This document shows positions 13,991 through 25,081 of a stretch of 64,000 nucleotides of DNA, piece by piece. The notes under the pieces are model-generated. The model made no database searches. It saw nothing but the letters and a program-made list of their open reading frames with translations, and was not told where the DNA came from. Origin of the DNA: Zygnema cylindricum (lineage: Eukaryota > Streptophyta > Zygnematophyceae > Zygnematales > Zygnemataceae); NCBI GenBank assembly GCA_037447655.1, contig JBBHKE010001982.1, positions 19,088 to 83,087 on the forward strand, read 5' to 3'. Position 1 is the stretch's first letter. Every line of letters starts with the position of its first letter. The position numbers and the translations under genes are program-made.

Positions 13991-14144
13991 CCGCCGACGA
14001 TCCTGGGTCGATCGATCGCTGCTAACGATCCTCGGTCGAACGCTAACGATCCTCGATTAGTCGATCGCCGCCGACGATCCTGGGTCGATCGATCGCTGCT
14101 AACGATCCTCGGTCGAACGCTAACGATCCTCGATTAGTCGATCG
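13991..14144. repeat. Two identical 77-bp tandem copies at the right end of the satellite
   Basis: Positions 13991-14067 and 14068-14144 are identical over 77 bp. Each contains two full 28-bp units plus a shortened unit marked by TCGAACGCTAACG and GATTAGTCG. Perfect identity in an otherwise diverged array marks a very recent unequal exchange or slippage event. Confidence 0.9.
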
Positions 14145-14512
14145 ACGCCGACGATCCTCGGTCGATCGACTCCACCGACGATCCTCGGTCGATCGATCGC
14201 CGCCGACGATCTTGGGTCGATCGATCGCCATTGACGATCCTCGGTTAAACGCTAACGATCCTCGATCGAGCAATTGCAGCCGACGATCCTAGATCGATCG
14301 ATCGTTGCCGATGATCCTCGATCGATCTATCGCCAGCGACGATTCTCGATCGGTCGTTCGATCGCCGCCGATGATCCTCGGTCGATCGATCGCCACTGAC
14401 GATCCTCGGTCGATCGATTGCCGTCGACGATCCTCTGTCGTTCGATCGCCGCCGACGATCCTTTGTCGTTCGATCGCCGCCGACGATCCTTTGTCGACCG
14501 ATCGTCGTCGAT

Positions 14513-17006
14513 AAAGATATCAGGATAAATGTTTATCGTGATATATTGAAATGACGCTAGGTGAAACAAATATTCAAACCCTCCTCCCGCAAGGAGCGCG
14601 TGGGCTGGGGGGGTCTGTGTTCGATTTTCACCTTACGATTTGCCGTGTTGTTTACCGTATGAGTTACCGTACTAAATCTGTACGGACACTCATCTCTTTC
14701 CAAATATAAAGCGATAATTTTTGTTGGTCCCGGAGCGATATATTTAGCCTTTTGACCGTTAGATATTCCTGAATATCGAATTTATCACAATAACTTTTTA
14801 CCCGATACACAACAGTTTTCTTAAATGTCAAACCCAAAGGCATTCAGCTTACAATCCTCGTCTTAGCGTTCATTCTATTTATACTTGTTGCTATTTTCAC
14901 ATGGTTCAATTGTTTTTGAAAACATTGTTAACTTGAGCTCAAATCCTAGAAATGTCGGTAGCTAAATGTTTAATTTTTGGGGAATTGAAAATCATTACTG
15001 GATCGAATCTGAGTCTTAGCGGATCTTTTGATACCGTGGATTCTTTTATTGCTATATGTTATATCCACTTTAGAGCAGTTTGGGAGCCCTCGCTGTGATG
15101 TTGGTTTACATGGTCTAGAATCTGAAAATGGAGTTTTTTGTGGCTACATTTGAACGCCATATGTGTCCAATAGCGGTCTGAGCACTCCCGTTGACATGTC
15201 CTTGCCAAGACAACCATACCATGGAAGTAGACAGAGCATTATGAAAGAGGCGCATGATAAACCATATAGAGTACATGGAAAAAAACAAACGACAAGCCAA
15301 ACCAAATATACGAACTAAAGTCATGTGACAGTAACAAACACGCAGAAAATGGCAGACTTACAAAGGACACGGAAAAGGACGACGAAATCAAAACCAGCAA
15401 CAAAATTAATCAACTCTAACAATAACTAATCAAAGTGGAACCGAGATAATATTGTTCTCCTCATTCAAATGGAGTTGTCTTGCTCCAAAGATCTGGGAGA
15501 AACACCACCAATTGTGACTTTACTAGGTGGTGCAGCAAGGTGGATGAGTGAGTTTTTGTTGAACTTCGACCGACAAGACATTGGTCATCTTCATTGTTCC
15601 ATGGACTATCTTTCATCTCTTTTCAGTTCCGATTAGCCTGATCTAACTTCTCGATGGACAAAAACATACCATCAAATTGATAGTGAAGGACATCTTTGTC
15701 ACAAAAATTATTCTTCAACAACCAACCAGAACACATCTTGTCTTTTTTTTGTCCCTATGTATTGAGATGGTTTCCTTCATGGTTCGCGATAAAGCTTAGT
15801 ACAAAATTGGTACTGGCAACTTGACAACCATTCAGGCAAACCCACATACCTGCTGCCGATTATTCGTAAATAGCCATTATTTAATTTGCTTCATTCCTTT
15901 CAGAAAATACAATATCATCATGATAACAATCTTTGGACTACCAACACAGCCAGAATACCCCTCTTAGTGCACCAAATCACGGGAGACCAACATAGAGGAT
16001 TCCCGCTCAGAGACTACCTTTCACTATGTACCAACACAACCAGGTCTCAAATCCAAAGACAGACATGTAACTTCTTGAAAAGCTCATGCGATGCATAAGC
16101 AAATGAACCATAGTTTACATGTATGAAAACAAAAGAAAAGACTATCCTGTAACGGCCATACTACACCCGTATCATACCATTTTTTCCAGTATAATATGCA
16201 TATAGTACGAATTGGATATAGGATTTCCAATTGTTTTCGCACGTTTGAACTATGAAATGATTGAACTCCAAACAAAAGTTGACAAAGAATCCATCAACAA
16301 AAGAGACTCAACAGATTCTGTAACCACATATATTCTGTGGTTAATTACTGCTGCTAGTACCGAAACTTAAACATCACAATACTGTGAACATACTGCACGA
16401 TCATTTCTGAAAGCGCACATTTGCATAATAAGTAGAATATCGACTCCCATGAAACAACTTTGATGCCCTCAGTAATCTTTAAATGAGAGAGGAGCCATGT
16501 CGCATAAATTTAACAAAAAAGACGATACAATAATAACATCATTGTATTAAAGTGTAAAAATCATTTCCAACATGAGACCTCGTATCCTGAATAGCACTGA
16601 CACTCTCCATGGGCCTGATAAAATAATCTAGCCATCCTGATCATAATTACTGAGGGCAAGACTACCAACCTTTTCTTGTGCCTCTCCGAATTTCTGCTAC
16701 TGTGTAGAAACGTTCAAACTATCCTTCACGACTTGGGTCCAATATACTCTCAGAGCGAGTAAACATAAACAATACACAGTTACAATGAAAAGGTTTGATA
16801 TAAGATTCTTTTCCTTTTGTACGAGACCGAAAACAAATTTGGGGAAAGTGCACATGTGCGGTTGGCCGTGACATTTGAAACTTGCCTGCTGAAGAGACTG
16901 CAAGTACATTAACGTTGAAATGTGGACAAGAGGAAAATCAGGGTGGCTCCATTGAAAAAATTAACAAGGCCCGATTGTAAAAAGGAGTCGAGGAAAATTT
17001 TACGAG
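14513..17006. other. Intergenic DNA without a recognisable gene
   Basis: AT-rich sequence. A short GC-rich patch at about 14580-14640 contains GTGTTCGATTTTCAC, weakly reminiscent of a tRNA-type B box or SINE remnant, but no cloverleaf can be drawn. The last 300 bases before 17007 are likely the 3' UTR and downstream region of the minus-strand TPR-PH gene. Confidence 0.4.
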
Positions 17007-20000
17007 TTAACCGGCCAGAACACCGGCAAGTGCCTCTGCCTTACCACGAACAAAAATAGTGTATACAAGTCGAATGGCGTCAACCCAGCCATCCATAGCA
17101 TCCCACGTCTCGGCCACCTGAGGAGAGCAAAGCAAACCAGATAATGCAGAAAATAGATCAACAAAGAAGCAAAAAAATGAACAACAGGAACATTTGTAAG
17201 GGAACATATGTCAGAAGAACATGAAGAACATGCCAGGAGTCGTTGGTATGGTCGGAGGACACATCGACATAACAATTTGTATTGTGACAAAAAGAGTGGA
17301 AAAGCAGAAGTCTGGACACGTTCTTAGTGTTAGAGCAATATACCATATGAAGGCAATTGTACCTACCATATAAAATGGCCCATCTGTTGTCTCCACCAGC
17401 ATGCCTCCACCAGCTGGCAAGCTCAAATCTCCACAGGCACTGACTGACAGAACTTGACTCATTTCAAAGTAGAAAGATGTGTCCTTAGCGAGAGATTGTG
17501 AGGCACTACTATCAACTGACAAATTGCTGACTTTCCGTGAACCCACAATGTTTTTATGCTCCGCTGGCTCTTCATTTGTGATCTTACCCGCACGCCTTGA
17601 TCCACTTGAACTTAAAGTATGCCTCACCTCAGGCTTCTCCACCTGCAAAAAGAAAGCGTCAGGAAAAATCGGTCACTAAAGTTTTAAAAGAAATTATTGA
17701 CGAAATAAAGACAGCGTGTCAGATACATGTTCATAAAGTGTACTGCAAAAGAAAAACTCCAATTTGCTTCTTTCAGGTCAGGAGTCAGAAAAAAGTCCGA
17801 TTGGTAACCAAACAAGGATGATAACAGCAGCAATGACCTATCCCACCATCTTCACAAGGAACACCATTGTCCCCGAACAAGGGCGTCAGCTCCTAAAGAG
17901 GTTATCAATAGGCTCTAGCCTTTACCTGGTAGATAGCCTCATGGTCAAGAACCACCCACACCTTCTGCCAGTCTGTGTGGGGACTCAGTGAATTGCCATT
18001 GGGTGCTACTGTAAGATAGCCGCCCTTCAAAAAAGGAAGTGGTAGCTGTAAAGGAAGAGGACAAGTGAAACAAACTCAATTTTAAAAGAAACAATTAGCG
18101 TCCAATCTTTTCTAAAAAGAGTCAATATCGAAACACAGCTTCAGCTCTGATGAACATAACAGGGAGGTAACAAAAGATTTCTGAAAACATCAGGCGTCAA
18201 TATCTGAACGAGCAACGAAATTTCACAGAACTCAATGACAGCAACCCTCACCATTGTCCGTACGAGACGCAAAGCGTTCCGATAAACCTGCCAAAGGTTG
18301 ACGCAGAAAAAGGGTCATTTGTCACCCAGAGACTTCATACAAGACAAGACTTAATTCACCCATTGCTATCCCTTGCTACCACCATGCCGAGATCCCAATG
18401 TTCTTCACAATTCACATCTCAAATGCCGTCTTTTATTCTCTTTATGGTGAAGGAGAAAATGGCTATTAAGGGGAACAGAAACTTACCGGATAGTCCGCCT
18501 TCAGCGAATGGGCAGCTGCAATGTATACAGCTGATTGACTATAGAGTGCATCTGAGGGGTGTTCCTCACCCTCTACCTTTCGCACACTTTTCAATGTATC
18601 CTCCGCCAATCCATACTGAAATGGACCACAACAACTCCAACCATGCCCACCCACAAATGGCCCCACTATTCAGAAAGCTTCAACATAGACCGGCTTATGC
18701 ATCACTAAGTGGCAAAAAAATGAGGAACACATGAAGATGCCGGCAATTTGCCACATGCTACTCACCCAGAAAGACAGGCTAGAGACGTATGCCTCATGCT
18801 CAGAATCAATGAGACTACGAAAAATTAAATGGACGAAAACCAGAGAAACAATTGCCTGCAGAAAAAATTGGTATCAACTTGCTTTCGAAGTCTTTGCCAT
18901 TAAAAACAAGTAACATAGTCAGGGAAACAGTAACTCTTACTATCAAAACAGAAAAGGTGACAGAGGGTGACCATTTATGAAGGTGGCTGCTGACAAAAAA
19001 AATTGCTAGCTGTCTTCAATACCCCAAATTTAGTCTCAAGTTGTTCCCGGCTCGTAGATTAAATTCACATTACTTTTTACACCATTTGTAAAGCAGTATC
19101 GGTTAAACACACTTCGCAACATTACACAGTGAACTGACACAGAGTACACATGCTTATGTCTGAAACAAGTTGATGGGTATATCCCTTACAATCAGGAGAA
19201 CTAAAAAAGTCATGGTTTGATTTTTACCCAAACAAGTTAACCTCCAGTGATTATTCCACAACAACAACAGACCACGCACAAATCAAAAGGGAATGGCTAT
19301 TTTCCTGCCTGTATTCTGTTTCTTGCGTGCAAAAATGATTAAGAGACAGCAACACATAGGTCATTGAGAAGAGCTCACCAAAACAGTACCCAGATTGTAC
19401 ACTGCGCGATGGAAATCAAAACGCAGCCGAATGGCTGATCGAAACTGTTGAATACCCAGACACCAAAAAGACACTGTCAGGCAGGACAAACACCACAAAA
19501 CCAGAGTAGAAAAGACTGTTTACAAGTAGCAAGACAGCCAAGAACAGCTTGCCTGCGTGCTCGTCAAAATGAAAACAAGGAAATAATCAATCTCCTACTA
19601 GCCTCTGAACAGAGGTCGCAAACGGTCAACCGAAACCGTGACCGACCGTTAACCGACCGCCCGCGCTGGATCCGGAACGGATTCGGTTGCCAAATTTTGG
19701 GGGTCGGGCGGTCGCGGTCGGTTGATTCACCAAAAAAAAAAAAAAAAGTCGGTTACGGTCGGTCAAGCAAAAAACGAAAAAAAAATGAAAATTTTGTACT
19801 GTCCATACAATCCAACACTATTGTACTTTGAACTCTTTGGTATCGTGGAAGTACGTGACATCATGATTAGCATCGCAAATCTGACACGGTAGTAACACTT
19901 CATTTCGCAAATCTTAGGGAACGCGACAAATCGTAATTATTGGCTTATTCATACGTCGTGAAAAACTAAGACTGTTTTTTGTACTTTTTCGGTTACGGGC

Positions 20001-23000
20001 GGGTACGGTTAGTCGCGAAAAATCGAGTTTCGGTTAACTTTTATATTCGTAAACGCCGGTCGGTTAATGGTTAACAATTTTGGAGCGTGACATAACCCGG
20101 TCGGGCGTCGGTTACTCAGATTTTGAAAAAAAAAAAAAACGGTCGGTTCCGGTTATGTAAAATTTTGACATTTGCGACCTCTGCCACTGAATGACCACAA
20201 ATCCCCATACAATTCAAGTTTCACCCTTTGAACCTTTGATCACGCAAATGGATGCCACAAAATTTGAAGTACTCCATTTATCAAACACGAATAGGAAGGG
20301 AGAAAACCCTCAGCTCATAATGCAATCTGGGAACAAAACAAGTGCCTGAAATTCTGACAACGGATGCATAAGAAGTGCACACCTCAACTATCAATGTATT
20401 TCAACCTCCATCATGGAACAGATTCTCACCTTACTGATTGCCTTCTGTACAATGACCCGTTTTTCTTTAGTGGGGACAATTCCGCCAAGTTCCTGTTTTC
20501 ACCCCACCATAATGCGTTTTGTAAGATTATATCAGATATATGCTTAGCACACACAAGACTCTCCATGGCAGAAAGCTCGAATGTGTCACCAGACATAGTA
20601 CAGCTTCCACTATTATAGACATAGAAAGAAACAGCAAAAGACACACCAGGCATAACTGCCATATCCATTAAAGAGAATACACCATGAGAATTTTTTTTTG
20701 AAGTTATCCGCATATTGTAGTAAGCTCCCTCATGAAGGGAGCAAGGCCCACCTGAAGCGCAAGTCCCCAATTGTTAAGAGCCTGCAAGCCAACCACAAAA
20801 AAAATCAGTTCAAAGAGGCCCTCAAAACCACGACAAACCTCTTTTCAAGTTCTCGCTTTTGGGTGCATGATTTGCGTTCATTTCGTATCTAAAGTCGTTC
20901 ATGATAGAGAGGAAACTGTAATCAATACGAAACTTTTGTGGTAGAACAATGGATTGCCAATACACACATCTTTTTGACCATTTTTTTACCAAACATGTCA
21001 CCAATTGAACAAGAAACGCTCACGTCTGACCACAAAATAACTGAGTCATTGTGATTCAAGTTCATTTGATTCGATGAATTGCCAAAATGATTTAAACTAC
21101 GTTTGCACACTGTTTAATGTTTAATGGTTTCTTGGGGGATGTTCAGCTCATCACTGATTACAATGCCAAACAGCAAAATAGAAATGCCTCAGCTGCTCCT
21201 TGCAAAGGGCCAGAAATTTTCCTCACGGTCATCCTTAGCAATGTATCCCTCCATAACTCTACCGATCTTCTAACACGAGCTGCATGGTCTAAAAATTTGC
21301 ACAATACACGAAAGTCTAGGCTTTTATCGATATAAGCCACAAGCAAGAAATTTGTTCTTAAGAGGAGGGGCAGTGCATACTTGTGGGCTATCCCAGTTCA
21401 GCTGTACCGCTTTGTCGTACTTTTCACAAGCCTGGCCAGACCAGCAGCCTCATCAAGTCCGGGTGAAGCTTGTTAAGCTATGAATGGCAAACAGTGACAG
21501 CAATAGATCACAGATTATATTACACAACATCTTACGCAATAGTCCTACAAAATCAGGTATAGCAGATGCCAACAGATTTTGTGAAATGGAAGAACGATCT
21601 CCTCTAGGAATAAACCATCATTATTGCAGACAGGTTTGCACCAGACAAACCATCATTGATGAGCTAAAAATTAAACCATCGTCTAACTGTTTGCTTTTAC
21701 AGTAGCAAGATCACACTGAAAAAAATACACACCTCCTTCCACAATTCCTCTGCTTGCAGAGTCCTTCCCCTAATCTTGGCACGGTCTGAAATGGCAATGG
21801 CCCAATTGTAAAATGCCTGCAACCAACATCAGCCGGATCAGACTTGATCAGTTCAAATAGAAAGCTAGAAGCTTCCCCGAAAAATGGACATCTTAAAAGT
21901 CGCTAAGACGGGGAGGATAAATGAAGATTGTGACAGTAGAAGGAGATTTCGGTCAATAATCTGGGCCTGACATCACAGATAAAGTATCATCACTGTTGCA
22001 TGAACGTGTCAAAACAATAAATGTAACAAATTCTAGAATTAAAGCAATGCCTTTGTTAAAAACACTCCTTTGGATCCTTAGCAACAACAAGCAGCAGCCT
22101 ACCTCATGCAATGTTGGGCACAAGGCGGTTGCGGCTGCATACTTCCTGCAGGCGTCTTCCAACAAAATGTCCTTAGCTTGAATGGCTGTGTCTGGGGAGC
22201 AGTTGTCAGCACTTTCCTGCACAGTGACACCGTTTCCAATGGTGTCTTCTTAGTGAATTATCATCAAGTCTACTATAAAATTTAACCGCAGAAACAAACT
22301 TTAAGTCTACAAAATGTAAAAAACTGCAGCAGGCCAGAAACGAAGTTCCGAAGGAATCCCAACATGATACAATTCTTGAAAGAACATTTGTTTCATGTTC
22401 TTTTGACATGATGTGTTGTTGATAGTTCTAAGAAAGTATTACATATTTAAGAATGATTTTTGAATGCAATTCGACTTGCCAATCACAAGAACCCAAATGG
22501 TTCCATCAGTACACAATACAGCCTCAGGGATCAACTCCTTAACAAGAGCATGTAAGTTATTGCTCTAAGCCTTGAGAGCTAATGAAGACCAACAGTATAA
22601 AAGCACACTTCTATCTGAAGTGGTAACCACTACTATCAATATTTGCTAACGCTGCATTCTCGACAGCTTTAGAGACTAAACGTAGCTTTTCGCAAGTTCA
22701 TTCCGACAGCATTGTCAGAGCCAGCTTATCCATGTCTGAAAAAGTTATCGCAGTAAGTCGCAACAAATGTCCTTTTCAGCTTCCAGCGCACAAAACTACA
22801 ACAAACAGTTTGCAACCAAACCTCTTTGTGACATGGAATACATGAAATTCAGATTGTTAACAGTTGCTGCTCATTTACCTTTCAAAGAAACAAACTGTAG
22901 GCATGAAAATTCTCACCTATCAGAAATCCCGTGCTAATTAATTAGCCATGACATGCAGCAAACCATAAAACGGAAAAAAAGACTGCCACAGAGGCTAAAA

Positions 23001-24474
23001 AAGCAGATGGAAAATCACCTGCAGAACTAAAGCCCAGTTATAGAGAGCGTCATAATCCTCTGGGTTGCGTTCAACTACATTTTGATACCTGCCCTTTCCA
23101 GACAAGCACAACAAAGTGTGGATGACTGTGCTGCAAATACTGCCTCGTCTAGTAACCTAGTTGAAGCCAAAATACGCTGACTAGAGAGACATGGATGAAC
23201 CAACGACAGAAGCTACACTGCCAAAGACATACACATTTAATAGCGTCCAATTAGCTTATCCTGGGAAACTATGATCACTTCGCAAAAGGAGCAACAATTT
23301 TCTAATTCACACACGATGCTGCGGTCTAAGTCCAATTTCTCATGAAGAAAATGAACTTTGTTAAACAAAGATAAACTAGGGCGGCTGTCTTTCCATGTGG
23401 ATCTGTGACATGTGTCTCTGCACTATGCGATCCAGATGTTAACCTTCTTCCATGCAGGTTGTCCGTTACTTAGCCACATTAGCAATGACTTTCTCCAGCA
23501 CGGGATCTTCTGTACATCCGGAAGGTCTACATTTGATGCAAATCCATATAGAAAAGACGGAACAGTCACTGTATAAAAAACAACCAATGCATAAAGAAGG
23601 CAACCTTTTGGCAGCAAATGCTAAAATTCTTTGTCGAGACCGACCCTCCTCTTCTCCAGTCGCTATACTATAGAGGACATCTCCCACAATACTGCCTCCA
23701 ATCATTGGTTGGGACGAAGAGCCTTCCTTTCCCCTAGCCATGGACAGACAATGTAAAGGAAACATCAGCCTTGAGGTCTCCCCAACTTTCCACCAAGAAA
23801 AGAGGAACACTCTCCCTTCGTACCCCAATTTTTGAAGTTAAGCCAACCTTAAGAGCAATAACATTAATGTCCATAGAACTGACAAATGGAAATGCAACAA
23901 AAGGTCATTGTTGTTTTTATTCAGAAAAAGATCCGTAGCTGATAACCAGACAATGTGCCTTAAGAAAAGATGCCTAACAGGAAAATATTCTACAAGATCA
24001 AAAAAAAATCCACTGTGTGCTTTAAAAATTGCTTACTTATCTCATCTTTCACTTTCTGGAACTTCATGAATTATTGAATATGAGTACAAACATTAAGACG
24101 TGCCCATACCAAGTAGCATGGATCAAGTACAAAAGAACGTATCAAGTGGTAAGGATAGTACAGAGAAGTGGTAACTGCGCATACCCCTCATTCTCACCAA
24201 CCTCTTCACCACGATCATGTTCATCTCCATCTGAAGCTTCAGTGTCTCTCTCTACTTCCCCTTCACCATCTTCTCCTTCTTCGATGTCTTCCAAAGCATC
24301 CAAGCGTTCAGGAGAATCAAACTTCTTATTTAACGATTTTGTGACGACATGTCCGGTATGCTCTCTTTCAAAAGCGGTCTCCCCGCCGAGATCGATCGCA
24401 TCCATGGCTTCTTCTGCGTCATCCATAAGGTTTTGGTCAACGCCATTACTACCAGATTTGGTAACCTCTGTCAT
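17007..24474 (-). CDS. HLB1-like: TPR and PH domain protein, HLB1-like (14 or more exons)
   Basis: Exons read on the minus strand: 24474-about 24190 (acidic N terminus), about 23733-23605, 23088-23019, 22216-22103, 21816-21733, about 21431-21382, 20781-20752, 19444-19379, 18615-18487, 18287-18252, 18045-17926, 17642-17367 and 17117-17007 (stop TAA). The middle encodes TPR helices ([42 protein letters not shown], then YGLAEDTL). The C terminus is a PH-like domain ([29 protein letters not shown], then the tryptophan helix [19 protein letters not shown]). This arrangement matches the plant-specific HLB1 family, which acts at the trans-Golgi network/early endosome in exocytosis and endocytosis and was linked to actin sensitivity. 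Almost all introns are phase 0. The joint between the first two exons is unresolved, and one short exon expected between 20751 and 19445 was not located. TPR-PH identity is firm; the HLB1 name rests on remembered similarity. Confidence 0.75.
19610..20183. mobile_element. hAT-like MITE (574 bp) in an intron of the TPR-PH gene
   Basis: The ends are perfect 13-bp inverted repeats, CAGAGGTCGCAAA and TTTGCGACCTCTG. They are flanked by near-identical 8-bp target duplications, CCTCTGAA (19602-19609) and CCACTGAA (20184-20191). CAGNG-type termini with 8-bp duplications are the hAT superfamily signature. The interior carries many GGTCGGTT / AACCGACC words in both orientations and short A runs, and encodes no transposase. 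Confidence 0.85.
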
Positions 24475-24771
24475 GGCGCTCGTGCAGCGTCCTCGCAAGG
24501 ACAGTTCGCGCGCAGAGAGTTGACTGCCAAATCAGCAACAAACTCGGATGCGCCAATGCGTGACAGACGTGACGCAAGGTGTGGCGATCGCCCTCATCAA
24601 TGACATGGGAGTATGGGACCGTGGGAAGGATGAGGGCATCATAACTTCCTAAGGGCAACTGTCCACTGTAACGGAGAGCCCCTTCGTTAGCCCAAAAAGT
24701 TGACGGACTCCCACTTCCTTCCAAACAAAATAATGTACGTTTCCGACGTAGTTGCTTTGCCCTATTTAGGC

Positions 24772-25073
24772 CATAGTTCAAAAGTAGGCGTTTTTATGGT
24801 AGGCCTTTGGTCGGCGCCTTTATCGTAAGTTGTGTTATGGGCTTTTCATGTGATCTTCTTAGATCTCTACTTTGATCAGTGACCGTTCGATCGTCCGAAT
24901 CTGACGGTGTAAAAAAAATTGGTCCGAATGTTTTAATTGGTCCAATTTTTGGTCCGAATGATTTAATTGGTCCGAATAGGTCCAAATACAATATGGGTCT
25001 TGAGGTCATAATGTATGTTTTGCATACAACAGGCATATTATATGGGCCTACTTTCACCTACTTTTGAACTATG
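24772..25073. mobile_element. hAT-like MITE, CATAGTTCAAAAGTAGG family, copy 1 (302 bp)
   Basis: The terminal inverted repeats CATAGTTCAAAAGTAGG and CCTACTTTTGAACTATG are perfect. Exact 8-bp target duplications, ATTTAGGC, lie at 24764-24771 and 25074-25081. The interior includes GTCGGCGCCTTTATCGTAAG, repeated TTGGTCCGAATG words and ATGTTTTGCATACA. It lies about 300 bp upstream of the TPR-PH gene start. Confidence 0.88.
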
Positions 25074-25081
25074 ATTTAGGC

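Larger units (their letters stand above)
5176..14512. repeat. ~9.3 kb satellite of ~28-bp units (about 330 copies)
   Basis: The whole stretch is a diverged head-to-tail array of a unit of about 28 bp. A unit begins GACGATCCTC, continues with a GATC-rich palindromic core (TCGATCGATCG) and ends CGCCGCC. Insertion or loss of a GATC step gives 24- and 32-bp variants. The array is GC-rich against AT-rich flanks and packed with GATC and CpG. The edges are sharp: unique AT-rich DNA before 5170 and again after 14515. Because 28 is not a multiple of three and the consensus has no stop codon in any of six frames, it produces long chance open frames on both strands. I do not call any of these genes. Confidence 0.95.

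Noticed and set aside
5176-14512. CRISPR-like regular 28-bp repeats
   Set aside because: There are no spacers: units are contiguous and diverged. The surrounding genes are plant nuclear genes.
5145-14514. Dozens of open frames of 60-219 residues on both strands with Arg/Ser/Asp-rich 28-residue repeats
   Set aside because: They are an automatic result of a stop-free 28-bp satellite. They occur equally on both strands, lack conserved starts and have no domain.
14580-14640. Possible tRNA or SINE because of GTGTTCGATTTTCAC
   Set aside because: No acceptor stem, D arm or anticodon arm can be paired around it.
15115-15324. Minus-strand 69-residue frame rich in Trp, Phe and Ser
   Set aside because: No recognisable domain, no splice-linked partner exon and no similarity I can name.
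20426-20770. Minus-strand frame with FELSAMESL considered as the missing exon of the TPR-PH gene
   Set aside because: No AG acceptor is in the right phase before it, and it runs on into sequence that does not look like TPR. It was left out of the model.
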